DNA of 64,000 nucleotides from contig CM055265.1 in assembly GCA_029237695.1 (NCBI GenBank), positions 122,410,834 to 122,474,833 of the forward strand. Reading direction: 5' to 3'. The position numbers and the translations under genes were made by a program. Each line of letters starts with the position of its first letter. The stretch's first letter is position 1. Below the pieces are notes generated by a model. That model made no database searches and had not been told where the DNA came from. It saw only the letters and a list, made by a program, of their open reading frames with translations. The DNA is from Conchocele bisecta (Eukaryota; Mollusca; Bivalvia; Lucinida; Thyasiridae). Shown here in pieces: positions 47,395 through 56,577 of the stretch.

Positions 47395-47454
47395 TTATGT
47401 TTTTTTCACGTCCAATTGAACTATAAATTTAATAGGTTATAATATTATAACAAA
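47395..47454 (+). promoter_or_regulatory. Putative viral promoter, left gene
   Basis: It contains TTATGTTTTTTTCAC, then CCAATTGAAC, ATAAATTT (TATA-like) and ATAGGTTATA, with the ATG 13 bp further on. The last three blocks recur in the same order and spacing before the polymerase start on the minus strand (63841-63873). The first block recurs at 63886 before the zinc-finger gene. Confidence 0.65.
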
Positions 47455-47870
47455 ATGGATAATAAAATACGCAACGAATTGGAATTGTATAATGACCTTG
47501 CTGAAGAATTTTACGCCGCTGGTTTCTACAGTATTAAAACACGGTAAAATGACAATACTATGTGGTATCGAATACATGAAATATCAGCGTAATTTATTAC
47601 GCTGCGATAAAAACGTTGCATTTATTTTTACAATATAAACCGCAATTATGTCGCCGGTATAAGTCTCAATTTATGTAATGAAGCGACTAAATAGGATCAA
47701 TAGGATCGTAGAAACACTACCGAAATATATCAAACTAAATATAAAATAAAACAGTTTAAAATCAAAGATTCGTTTACGGATAATGCGTTTCTACAATATG
47801 GCTTTTATTTAACGAAGAAATTGGAAAATTATTAGAAGAAATTGGAAATTATTGAACAGAAAAAAAACAA
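47455..47870 (+). pseudogene. Left-end small viral gene, copy 1 (broken)
   Basis: An ATG directly downstream of the promoter module opens a frame beginning MDNKIRNELELYNDLAEEF that stops after about 30 codons. The DNA beyond it is clearly related to the next gene: CAGCGTAATTTATTACGCT and GATAAAAACGTTGCAT are shared (47584-47620 and 48021-48056). It is therefore a decayed tandem paralogue. Function is unknown, and no domain is visible. Confidence 0.6.
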
Positions 47871-47882
47871 CTATTAGAGAAA

Positions 47883-48255
47883 ATGGATAATACAATACAA
47901 ATTGGAATTGAAAATTTTAATAACTGTGTTGAAGAAATTTATGAATCAATTATGGGGTTATAATCCTGTATATAAATTCTATAAAATGAGAACACTAGGC
48001 GATATCGAATATATGAAATACCAGCGTAATTTATTACGCTCCGATAAAAACGTTGCATCTACAATATTATACCGGCAATTATGTCAACCATACAAGAGGC
48101 AAATACAAACATTAAGACGGATAATGCGTATCGGATATGAAACTAAGGTGTATTATATAAAATTGTTAAAACCCAACGATTTATTTACGAATATACATTT
48201 CTACGATATCGCTTATAAAGATATTGAAAAAATTATTATTGAACAGCAATGTTGA
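47883..48255 (+). pseudogene. Left-end small viral gene, copy 2 (one frameshift)
   Basis: It starts MDNTIQIGIENFNNC and is interrupted by a frameshift at about 47960. It then continues in another frame with YKMRTLGDIEYMKYQRNLL, many Lys/Arg/Tyr residues, and ends at 48255. It would be about 124 residues, basic and mostly helical, without membrane segments. It is a duplicate of the gene at 47455. Family not recognised. Confidence 0.55.
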
Positions 48256-48281
48256 TACTAAGACAAATAACATCATGACAA

Positions 48282-48422
48282 CGGTCGGAGTTGTCTGCTA
48301 ATTTTTTTTGTAAACTGGTAATTTATTTTTCATCAACCTCAAGAGGCCGGAGTTGTCTGCCCATTTATTTTTTTGTAAACTGGCAATTTATTTTTCATGA
48401 ACCTCAAGCGGTCGGACTCCGA
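48282..48422. repeat. Tandem duplication, 62-65 bp period
   Basis: There are two full units and the start of a third: GGTCGGAGTTGTCTGC, then TTTTTTGTAAACTGG, then TTTATTTTTCAT(C/G)AACCTCAAG, starting at 48283, 48345 and 48410. It is non-coding, between viral genes. Confidence 0.8.
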
Positions 48423-48487
48423 ACGCCGTTGTCAAGCAGTTGTTTACCATAGCGACCACATTTGTAGGGATATAAATAAATAAATAA

Positions 48488-48572
48488 AAATGTTTAGCTC
48501 TAACCGCGGCGCGAACCCACGACCCTCGTCTCTATAGAGTATCTCCTTAACCCACACGACCATGTAGGCTGT
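48488..48572 (-). repeat. tRNA-like/SINE-derived remnant inside the viral block
   Basis: The minus strand shows CATGGTCGTGTGGGTTAAGG (A-box-like) and GGTCGTGGGTTCGCGCCGCG (B-box-like) 40 bp apart, with a possible anticodon stem CTCTATAGAGA. The outer ends do not pair, so no functional tRNA is predicted. Confidence 0.5.
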
Positions 48573-48839
48573 TATGATAAACATTACCTAGTGTTGTACA
48601 ATTATCAATTACACGGGTTATGAACCATGCGTAAATTGATAGCCAAGGTAAACAGAGCCGAGTGTATCAATTACACAGATGGTGTGTACAGTGTAATCCT
48701 CGACTGAATTTGTAATTCTCAGTGAAAAACACATGTTGTATAGGTATGTAAATTTGTTTACTGCACCAATATAAAATAATTTTGAAAAAATTAGGAAAAT
48801 TATAAAATTAAGAAAAAAAAATTTTTTTTAAAAATTATT
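48573..48839. promoter_or_regulatory. AT-rich spacer with conserved 26-bp motif
   Basis: Positions 48777-48802 carry TAATTTTGAAAAAATTA followed by GGAAAATTA, identical over 26 bp to 56305-56330 after the ATPase gene. Variants precede the capsid gene (54302) and the gene at 56578. Here no plus-strand gene follows, so the gene it served may be lost. Confidence 0.55.
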
Positions 48840-49489
48840 TTATAATGGTGCTGTAACATTTCCTCCGACTTTATTTCCAAGTTTTACCCTAAATTTATCC
48901 CAATCAGTACACTCAATTTTGGGCATGGTGGCGCGCGCCTTGATCCTTATATCATTTTTTAATTCTTCATATCTCCCCATTTCTTCCACCACGGATTCAA
49001 ACTCTAAATTTGATATTTTCTTATCGGCCAACGCTTTGGACACCATAACGTCGATGCTATTTTTCTTAGACCTAGCGAGAACGGATATTCTATCATGTTT
49101 TCTACTTTTTTTCTCGAGTTTTCCACCCACCGCCCTAATTACCATACAAAGTGTTCCAGATAAAACGGTAATTCCACTCAAAACCCCTGCAAGTGGAACC
49201 ATTACAATTGTAGATAGCGTTGCAGCAGTCCCCGCCCCACACAACACAGAAACACTTGCCAGAACCGTACTAGATGCTTCAGCTATGTTTGCCGCGCGCT
49301 TATATTTGTTAGCGTGTCTTTTCTATTTGCACATTCTCTAACTAAAATATCCTGCATAGCGACGATATTATTCAACCTAAAATCTGAACTTCTTTCGTTA
49401 ATTGGATATAGTGTTGGTGGAGTGGTATTGAGAGTTGGATACAGTGTTGGTGGAGTGGTATTGAGAGTTGGATATGGTGATTCGTTCAT
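48840..49489 (-). pseudogene. Viral membrane protein with glycine-rich hydrophobic segments (one frameshift)
   Basis: The protein starts MNESPYPTLNTTPPTLYP, with a duplicated PTLNTTPPTLYP proline/threonine segment, followed by NNIVAMQDILVRECANRK. After a frameshift at about 49290-49310 it continues in the frame ending at 48840. Two hydrophobic stretches there (AATLSTIVMVPLAGVLSG and VLSGTLCMVIRAVGGKL) would insert as a membrane hairpin, followed by a charged helical C-terminus with KHDRISVLARSKKNSIDVMV. The full length is about 215 residues. This layout (membrane hairpin plus basic helix) occurs in small proteins of similar animal elements, but I cannot assign a function. It is downstream of the fibre gene, same strand. 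Confidence 0.6.
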
Positions 49490-49517
49490 AGTTAAATTTA
49501 TTTCAATATATTAGTAT

Positions 49518-50738
49518 TTACACAATAAGTTCAATTAACAATGAGACAATAGTGGAAGAACTCTCTGAGTCACCGATTTTCGTAACAAAGTTAATAACAC
49601 TACCTTTGGAAAGTCTAATTCGATCATTACCGGCGAACGAAACAATCGTCGAACTATCTCCAGAGATTTTAGTGACTCCAACCCCCCGTTCTTCCCCATC
49701 TACTACAATATTTATCGCGACCGCGCCCACAGGTTTACCATTAGCATTAACCGAGCAGACCGCCATTTGGATAACTTCACCTGCAGCTGTCATAGTGTAT
49801 CCCCCATATTTATTACTCGCTTTGGCACCGAACGAATATTCATAGTGCCCCACAACCAATGGGCCCCGCTTCTCAGCCCAAACTGTTATGACACGTTTTG
49901 GTGTTTTCATTGTTTTCACTATTCCGGCAAGCGCCCTGTTTGCGTTATATGCCTCAGTACGAATCTCATAAGAGGCCTCCTCAAGAGCTTTGGTCGCGGC
50001 TATACGATCATGTTTCAGTTTATCAGAAACTTCGGTTATTTTTTCATCTAGTTCGGTAAGTGCCGCTTCTCTGCTGAGAGAGTCCTCTAAGCGCAACGCA
50101 TCATAAGCCTCCGTAATGGTCGCCTGGTGGCCTCCTAAGGCTTTATCAATACCCGACCGGGCCTCTTTTTGAAATTCTGTTATTTTTTCATCTAGTTCGG
50201 TAAGTGTCGCTTCTCTGTTGATAGAGTCCTCTAAGAGCAACACCCTATAAGCTTCCGTAATATCCCGCCTGGTGGTCTTCTCGGGCTTTCTCAATACCCA
50301 CCGACGTGGCCTCTTTTCGAAAATCGATTATTTTCCCGTCTAATTCAGCAAGTGTAGCTTCTTTTGTTGAGAGAGTCTTCTAAGCGCAACGCATCATAAA
50401 CCGCCGTAATGTCAATCTGGCGTCTTCTCGGGCTTTATCAAATCCCCAACCGGGCCTCTTTTCTAAATTGGTTATTTTTTTACTAGTTTCGTTTAGTTCC
50501 GTATGCGTTTCTTCACGACTTTGTGTATTCACAGCCAGGGCATATTCTCTAAGTTGTGATAGTAGACTTTTGTGAATCTCGTCCGTGGCCCTCGATATAG
50601 TTCTATTGATTCAAGGCCTTTGTTTTTTGGGTAGTTAAAAAAGTCGCCCTCTGTCGGGATGAATCCCCCTTCTGCCGTTTCCAAATTATTTGAATTTGTC
50701 ACCCAATCGGAAGAACTACCTGGTCCCGTATATACTCA
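49518..50738 (-). pseudogene. Putative viral fibre/attachment protein, coiled-coil shaft with globular head
   Basis: The C-terminal 258 codons (49518-50294) are intact. They start with two coiled-coil repeats containing EAYDALRLEDSLSREAALTE and end in a beta-rich domain of about 120 residues with KRVITVWAEKRG, GHYEYSFGAKASN, YGGYTMTAAGEVIQMAV and STIVSLLIEL. The head resembles the tip domains of phage and viral fibres in wording (WAEE..., EYSFG, VSLLIEL). Upstream to about 50738 the same shaft repeat recurs every 145 bp or so, but frameshifts break it. Both ends of the shaft are visible: an N-terminal acidic segment SSDWVTNSNNLETAEGGF and a helix DEIHKSLLSQLREYALAV. A role in host attachment is inferred. 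Confidence 0.6.
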
Positions 50739-50803
50739 TAATGTTGATAATATATATTACGAACATACGTTTAATTCTAAATAATTTTATTAAAATTAAT
50801 TAA

Positions 50804-51562
50804 TTAATTTGAAATTTCTAGGACGACCGAAATCGGGTAATCGTTCTTCAACTCTCTCCCTTTATCATCAAGAATAGAAATCTTCAACTCGTGGATGTCC
50901 GATTCCAAAACTTTCATCTCGGGGTGTGGGAAATCTAAGGTCACAGTCTCGCCATAGAAAACAGTCGCTGGCGGGCACAGTTTTCAGTAATGTGCTGGGG
51001 GATCCGTCTACCGTGTTTGTACGATGTCACCCGATCAAGGTGCACCCCGAGGAGTTTTCGTGAAGGCGAAGTTTACTGGGGTATCGCCGCGGTGCTCGCC
51101 CACGGGAAGACAAAGTGCAAACGGGGTACGAAGCCCTTCTTCCTCGTTGTAAGGTGGTGCAAATTTAAATCCTAACATTGAGGCCCAACCTCGGAGTGAT
51201 CTTTATTTTTTTTATCAGCGGACAATGTCGCAAGCCCCGTGGCTTTTGAGACTGTGAGAGTGCAAATACCAGGCATATTCCTTGCGATTAAAGCTTGGAG
51301 ATCTCCGAAACCCCAAAGGCCAGGAAGTAATGCGGCAACTGTCTCCCGAAAGCGTCTCAATACTTCTGCAGGACTATCGGCGGTCTCTAGATCTATATCA
51401 CCATCTCCGGAAAAGATAGCCTAGCTGTTCTATTTCAATGTTTTTCCACCCAACCGTGAACGTGATTGATCTAAGGCCTACCCGGCGTTTTCCGCAGCAG
51501 TTGTCTATTAATTTTTGAAGTTCACAACTCCCTTTTTGAACATTAGTTATAGTAGCAAACAT
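50804..51562 (-). pseudogene. Probable minor capsid-type protein, multiply frameshifted
   Basis: It starts MFATITNVQKGSCELQKL at 51562, only 14 bp from the divergent start at 51577. After a break at about 51400 it continues with ETADSPAEVLRRFRETVAA and GICTLTVSKATGLATLSADK, then MLGFKFAPPYNEEEG in another frame. It finishes in a third frame with FYGETVTLDFPHPEM and HELKISILDDKGRELKND before a stop at 50804. The order (short strand-rich start, a LGF segment, and an ending of 'L.I.D..G' plus a short beta strand) is that of a jelly-roll protein common in animal Polinton-like elements, possibly penton-like. At least three frame breaks. Assignment is tentative. Confidence 0.45.
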
Positions 51563-51576
51563 AATAATATCTTTCA

Positions 51577-52767
51577 ATGGATACCAAAGCATTTAGCTTT
51601 AGCTCTAATGTAAAGTACGCGGTCGGAGGTAAATACACACAAAAAGACGTTGTTAACCCCCTTGTACACCCAACCGTAACGGTTAGACCGGACAGCGGCT
51701 TTGCCACCAATTTCCCTAATATCTTTGAACAATATAGGCTGCCCAAGATTTACTACGATGGAGGTGGTAAACGGGTGGAAAGCAACACCGATGCAGTTTT
51801 GGCAGAACCAAATAAATTTCGCTGTATGGTGCGCAACAGCCGGGTGTGGAGTTTCATATAAAGACCATCTGACATCCCAAGAATGTCATGCTCCAAAGTG
51901 TCTACAACTTTCACGTGATTATACTATTAGGAGGATTCTCAAAGAACTAGTATTTTCACTACCTCAAGACGACGCCTGGGATCCCATTTCCAACGCATAC
52001 GACCGTATGGCCTTTGAAAGACTGTGTAACGAATTTAACGTTTCAAAAGACGCGGACTGGAGACAGAAAGCATTTCCTACCAGCACCGGCCTCGGGACGT
52101 TCTCATTCACGGCCAGTCCGGGAATTGGACACAGACTGATTTTTAGACACGATCACTCCGGTGACCACATCGTCAGTCGGAACGCCGGGAATTTTGACCC
52201 CGCGACTATGACAATTCGGGCCGGAAGTGTCTGGAGGTCGCACTGTGGCGTGTTTTTTTCTTGTAAAATGTTACCTCCGAAACGGGCTCACGTCGATTAC
52301 ATACAGCAGGCTGCTGAGGTTCAGGACGCGTGGGGTACATTTATGTTAGATAAGGGTAGGGTTCACGCAGGCCGGGTTACTCGCGTCAACGACTCCATTC
52401 GCACGTACGTCTGGGCCATCCTCGGCGCACAGAAGCAAACTCGCAGTTCTATACTGGGCACGGGAACGGCGTTTGATGCACAAAAACAATTCTTGGCACT
52501 TGTAGAGGACGCCATCTAGCTAGGGTGGACCTGGAGAAGGCGATCCAGAATTATCAAGACGTTTTACAGAATGCCAGCACCCCAGTAGACAATGTATTTG
52601 GAATAGGTCTTTATATGGCGCCCGAGCAATATGATACTACGAGACGACCCGGTTGACGTTACAATAATCAGATCGTAATCGCCACCGCCAATCAAAAAAT
52701 AGGCCACAACGGTAACGTGAACACGGATATCATCAAGCGCACCCCAACAGTGGAACCGATTTCATAA
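51577..52767 (+). pseudogene. Large viral structural protein (frameshifted)
   Basis: It begins MDTKAFSFSSNVKYAVGG at 51577, shifts frame at about 51775, and runs on to 52519 with ATAGCGVSYKDHLTSQ, YTIRRILKELVFSLPQDDAW, YDRMAFERLCNEFNVSKDAD, HVDYIQQAAEVQDAWGTF and a very conserved-looking NDSIRTYVWAILGAQKQTRS. A further shift at about 52520 leads to AIQNYQDVLQNASTPVDN and a stop at 52767. Total about 395 residues. The protein is soluble, mixed alpha/beta and lacks membrane segments. I recall the same protein in related animal elements, always next to the small TM protein that follows, but its function is not established. Penton or another virion component is the best guess from context. Confidence 0.55.
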
Positions 52768-52775
52768 AACACAAA

Positions 52776-52988
52776 ATGGATACACCTCCACCAATTCGTA
52801 AATCGAACCCAGTACCCCCAATTCGTAAATTGGATGAACCATCGAGATCCATCAACAGACCAATCGCGATTGGAGAAACACCAATCAATTACAATTTAGG
52901 TGAAATTGGAAGCACAACACACGAGGAGGAGAAATTAGGGCTCGTCATCACCCTCGTGGCGATCGGATTATTTACGCTTTGGTTGTAG
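52776..52988 (+). CDS. Small viral single-pass membrane protein (70 aa, intact)
   Basis: The ATG lies 9 bp after the stop of the preceding structural gene. The first 50 residues are proline/arginine-rich with a duplicated PPIRK motif. The C-terminus LGLVITLVAIGLFTLWL is a single membrane anchor following an acidic HEEEKL patch, so a tail-anchored topology is likely. The last 21 bp overlap the 3' end of the convergent gene on the minus strand. It is one of the few unbroken viral frames. Confidence 0.6.
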   Translation: MDTPPPIRKSNPVPPIRKLDEPSRSINRPIAIGETPINYNLGEIGSTTHEEEKLGLVITLVAIGLFTLWL

Positions 52989-54241
52989 GAACTCTCTGAC
53001 AGAGAATAATAGGAGACCGGCGATTGCCACGATTAAAGCCCAGGTATTTTTGGCTAGCCATCCGGCCGTTTTTGATAATATAGATAGCAAGTAAGAAACG
53101 ATACTTCCGATCAGTCCAGGTAGTGCGGCAGCCGCCTTTCCAGCTAATTTAGCTAGAAGACTGGCGAGGGCTTTTAGTTGTATCCACATCCTTGGCTCCA
53201 CCGGATGGAGCGGGTGCTGGTGCTGGAGCGGGTGGTGGCGCCGCCACCAGTGAAAGCTAGAACTATGGTCGATATAGTCATGCCGATAGCAACGAGGATG
53301 CTTGCTATCGTGACGCCCTGCTCTCTGAACAGAGTGCGAAGACCTCACCGAGTGTCGTCTCCTCGTGCAGGACCCTCGAGATTTATCACGGATCCGACTT
53401 ATTTGTGTGCGGAGAGCCTCACGGTTAGCCGAGGCGGCCTCCAAGCGAGCTTCTCTTTCATCCCGCAAAGACCGCAGTCGTTCGCGATCCGCTCGTAGAC
53501 TTCTCTATCGTCACCGGCTTCCTCCAGTTTTCTTCTTCTAGCACGATATGTTCATCCAGCGCCGTGAGTTTGGAGAGGTTAAGGACCAGTTCGCCCCTGG
53601 CCCCGGACCGTTTGTAGAGCCTTATCGAGTCCACGGAGTTCGCGAAGAGGTAACGGTGGGTCATCGTTGAGTATTTTTCCCATTTGCGATTGGACGCTGA
53701 ACGTGGTCTCCATCGTGTTAATAACGTCGGTGGCTATTTGAGGGACCTCGCTGAGCTCGACCTTTTCTATCGCGGTGGCCGTCTTCGCTATAGTTTCGTC
53801 GGTAGACTGTAGGGCCTCTACAGCGCGGGCCGGTATAATTGTTTTACCCTCTTCCAATCCGTGAATCCTAGTTCGTCCCTTATGAATCGGCCACCGCCCG
53901 GGTTTTCCGGCAATGGTGCCCAGTGCTAGGGGTTTCACCGGTCCTCGTGTTGACTATTGGAAATATTTTGATGCTGCTTTTAGTCGCAATCTACCGTTCA
54001 TATCAAATTTGAACTTGGAGTAGTCACGACCGACAGAGGGGACCAGACCATTTTTCTGCTGTCAAACTGTTGTAGTAGTCGTTTACAGCTCCCTCGAGTA
54101 ATTCCTGACTTTGACTAGTGGTAGCGCCACCCAATTGTGATTGGATTGGAACTGGAGTCTCGAGGGAATCCTCGAAATTATCATCACCATCGAGTAATTG
54201 TCTCTGCCGATTTCATCCATTTCAACATCGTAATCAGCCAT
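52968..54241 (-). pseudogene. Viral coiled-coil/membrane structural protein (frameshifted)
   Basis: The start MADYDVEMDEIG at 54241 shares an 80-bp divergent promoter region with the capsid gene. An Ala/Glu-rich helical stretch at 53579-53938 contains EGKTIIPARAVEALQSTD and PLPLRELRGLDKALQTV, followed in other frames by NLSKLTALDEHIVLEEENW and RDEREARLEAASANREAL. A Pro/Ala-rich linker (PPPAPAPAPSGG) follows. The C-terminus has ALASLLAKLAGKAAAALPGL, an amphipathic Ala-rich segment like a membrane-active peptide, then a final membrane segment (WALIVAIAGLLLFSVREFL). At least three frame breaks. A membrane-lytic or internal virion role is possible but unproven. Confidence 0.55.
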
Positions 54242-54321
54242 ATTTATAATTAAAATTAATTATGTATTAAAGACAAAACCATACGGGTTTAATAGTTTCA
54301 ATAATTTTGAAAACATTAATT
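54242..54321. promoter_or_regulatory. Divergent viral promoter between capsid and coiled-coil protein
   Basis: This 80-bp AT-rich spacer separates the minus-strand ATG (54241) from the capsid ATG (54322). Positions 54302-54318 carry TAATTTTGAAAACATTA, three bases before the capsid start codon, a variant of the motif found identically at 48777 and 56305. Confidence 0.6.
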
Positions 54322-55624
54322 ATGTCTCGATCAATACGGTCGCAAACTCAATCCATACCGCAGACTGCGTGAGCCCCTCGGGGCAAAAGGCGTGAGACAG
54401 AGTGTCGTTATTACGAACAACCCATCGACGATCGACCAGAAACCAGCAGCTCTTAGTCCGCTTCCCCAACCTTCGGAGGCTAACGACGTCATTGTGCCGG
54501 GTACTGTTCGCCTCGCTTTCACTATTTTCGCTAACGTCGACGGACGCGGACCGAACCGTCGTTCAGAACCTGGGTCGCGCCATCGTCAAGAAGACCAATG
54601 ATAAAGATTTCTGGTAATGAGGTGATGTCGATCGACGACAGCGACGTCTACCATTGCTATCAGACCTGTGGAAGACGTCACACGAGCTTGAAAACGCTGT
54701 CTATCAAGGTATTGACACCAGCAAAAATAAGAAACGTAACCAAACTTAGAATCGGGGCTGCTAACAAGGTAGATAACAACGCTAGTGACAACGCGGTCCG
54801 CGGGCGCTTACGGCAACCGCTTCTACATCCCGCTCGACTTTGAGTTGCTGGAGAGTCACATGCCCTACTATCAGAGCGCTTTGGCTGACCGCCTCGAATA
54901 CGAACTAACGTTCAACGACTACGGCCGAGTTATCATAGCCAGCGACAATGTTATCGACCGTATACGATCGATAATGTTTCGCTGGAGTACGACATGGTCA
55001 CGATGCCCGAACTCGCGCGATTGATCAGAACCCAGTACGCAGGGCGCGTTGCCATACTTTACGACCGAGTTCTTCGCCATCGCAAGATGACGAAAGACAA
55101 AGGCGACACATTGTGGAATATTAACGTCAACGTACCCGCCCGCTCGATGAAAGGTATACTGATGTTGTTCGAGGAGGCTCGGGTAGCGCTCGGTGTTAGA
55201 AAAACCGACAGATTCTATAACCCCAAAATCACGAAGGTAGAGGTGACGATCGAGGGAGTCCCCAATCAACTCTACAGCGCGGGTCTTCGCGAGCACCAGC
55301 AGTGGGACGAAGTAAGAAAGCAGTTTGCTGCCGGCTCTAAGCGCTCTCCCGGAGGTTGCAGCAGTTGCCAAAGACCTGCATCTCTCGGCCGTCTCCCTCG
55401 CGGAGTTCCTGAATACCAAATACGCGTTATGGCTAGACATGCGAGCCAGCGACGATGACCAAATACACGGTAGCGGACGCCAAGTTGAGAACGCTAGTGA
55501 GGGTGTGACGATCCAGATAACCAAAGAGGCGGACGGAGCTGGGCCATTGAACGTGTACTTATATATAATTACAGACGCACAACTCAACATCGAAGATGGT
55601 CGATACGTATCAGCGATCTACTGA
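54322..55624 (+). pseudogene. Probable major capsid protein (jelly-roll, frameshifted)
   Basis: It starts MSRSIRSQTQSIPQTA and soon loses frame. Downstream pieces follow in order: VPGTVRLAFTIF, VVQNLGRAIVKKTND, KISGNEVMSIDDSDVYHCY, then AYGNRFYIPLDFELLESHMP, LADRLEYELTFNDYGRVI (54785 on), ARLIRTQYAGRVAILYDRVL and KGDTLWNINVNVPARSMKGI (54994 on), FYNPKITKVEVTIEGVPN, and a C-terminal frame at 55325-55624 ending DAQLNIEDGRYVSAIY. The regular strand pattern, size (about 430 residues) and position before the packaging ATPase fit a hexon-like double jelly-roll capsid protein. This protein is highly conserved in animal elements of this type. At least four frame breaks. Confidence 0.65.
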
Positions 55625-56378
55625 TTTAATAAAAAAATCATCTAACGATTTATTAATACATAATTTTGAAAAAATTAAGAAATGTATCAATCAATACCAA
55701 TTCACGATTGGAGATGCTCACTCTGCCATAATATGTGGGCAGACAGGATGTGGAAAAACGGTTTTCATCCTCGACTTGCTCGAGGAGTCCTACCGCGATG
55801 CCTTTCGTCACATTGTGATCCTGTGTCCCACTGTGCGGCACAACGATACTTATCAGCGGCGCCCGTGGATATGGACCGACCCTGAGATATACGTTATTGA
55901 CCCGGGTGATAGGCTTCACGATTGGTTGCGTGTTTTTATACCAAAGATTCCAGGGTGAGCCCACCCTATATGTGATTGACGATTGCTCGGCCAAGGCGGC
56001 GATGACCAAAAAGAAGGACATGCTCTCCGAGCTCGCATTTTCTGGCCGCCATGCGAGGCAAAGCGTATGGATCTCCACTCAAAAATACAACGCCGTCCTC
56101 AAGATCTGCGCGAGCAAACGAAATGGGTCGCCCTCTTTCACTGCAAGGACGAGACTCATTCGATGACTGTCTTCGAGAGAATGACGTTATCCCAACGCGC
56201 GAGGAGCGCCTGGAGGTTCGACAGATGCTTTTCCGAAACTAAGCACGCCAAGCTTCTGCTAAAGACTGATCAACCAACTGCTATAAAGTTATCAATTAAA
56301 TTAATAATTTTGAAAAAATTAGGAAAATTACAAAGTAATAAGCTATTGCAATGCTTAACAATGCTTAGCAATTGCTGA
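55596..56378 (+). pseudogene. A32/FtsK-like DNA packaging ATPase (frameshifted)
   Basis: It pumps the genome into the capsid in this virus class. The core begins after YQFTIGDAHSAII with Walker A GQTGCGKT (55738-55761), then LDLLEESYRDAFRHIVILCP and RRPWIWTDPEIYVID. A one-base deletion at about 55950 shifts frame, and Walker B LYVIDDCSA is at 55966 on. Next come SELAFSGRHARQSVWISTQK and, in another frame, DLREQTKWVALFHCKD with the sensor-type glutamine/threonine region, ending KHAKLLLKTDQPTAIK. The first ATG overlaps the capsid gene's last 29 bp in a different frame. The true start is uncertain because the motif TAATTTTGAAAAAATTA lies at 55661 within the apparent N-terminus. Confidence 0.85.
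56305..56330 (+). promoter_or_regulatory. Conserved viral motif, copy identical to 48777
   Basis: TAATTTTGAAAAAATTA plus GGAAAATTA. The following 56350-56452 stretch is a tandem array of AACAATGCT(T/G)A units of about 10-20 bp, and the gene at 56578 has its own copy of the motif core directly before its ATG. Confidence 0.6.
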
Positions 56379-56456
56379 ACAATGCTTAGCAATTGCTGAA
56401 CAATGCTGAACAATGCTGAACAAATACTGAACAATGGTTAACAATGTTAACAATTT
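56346..56456. repeat. Short tandem array (GAACAATGCT units)
   Basis: About eight imperfect units of GAACAATGCT or AGCAATTGCT follow the ATPase gene. They contain the palindrome AGCAATTGCT twice. Confidence 0.75.
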
Positions 56457-56577
56457 TCTGCTCCGCTGCGAGCTTTGTTGCGACATAAATGGTGATCATA
56501 AGTATCGGTGGTGCGCTTGGCAATATGTTAAAGTGATGAGACTTGTTAGAATATTTAAATTACTAATTTTGAAAAAA

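Noticed and set aside
54919..55590. 223-codon minus-strand open frame
   Set aside because: Antisense to the capsid gene, whose plus-strand pieces carry conserved-looking sequence. The minus frame has no motif.
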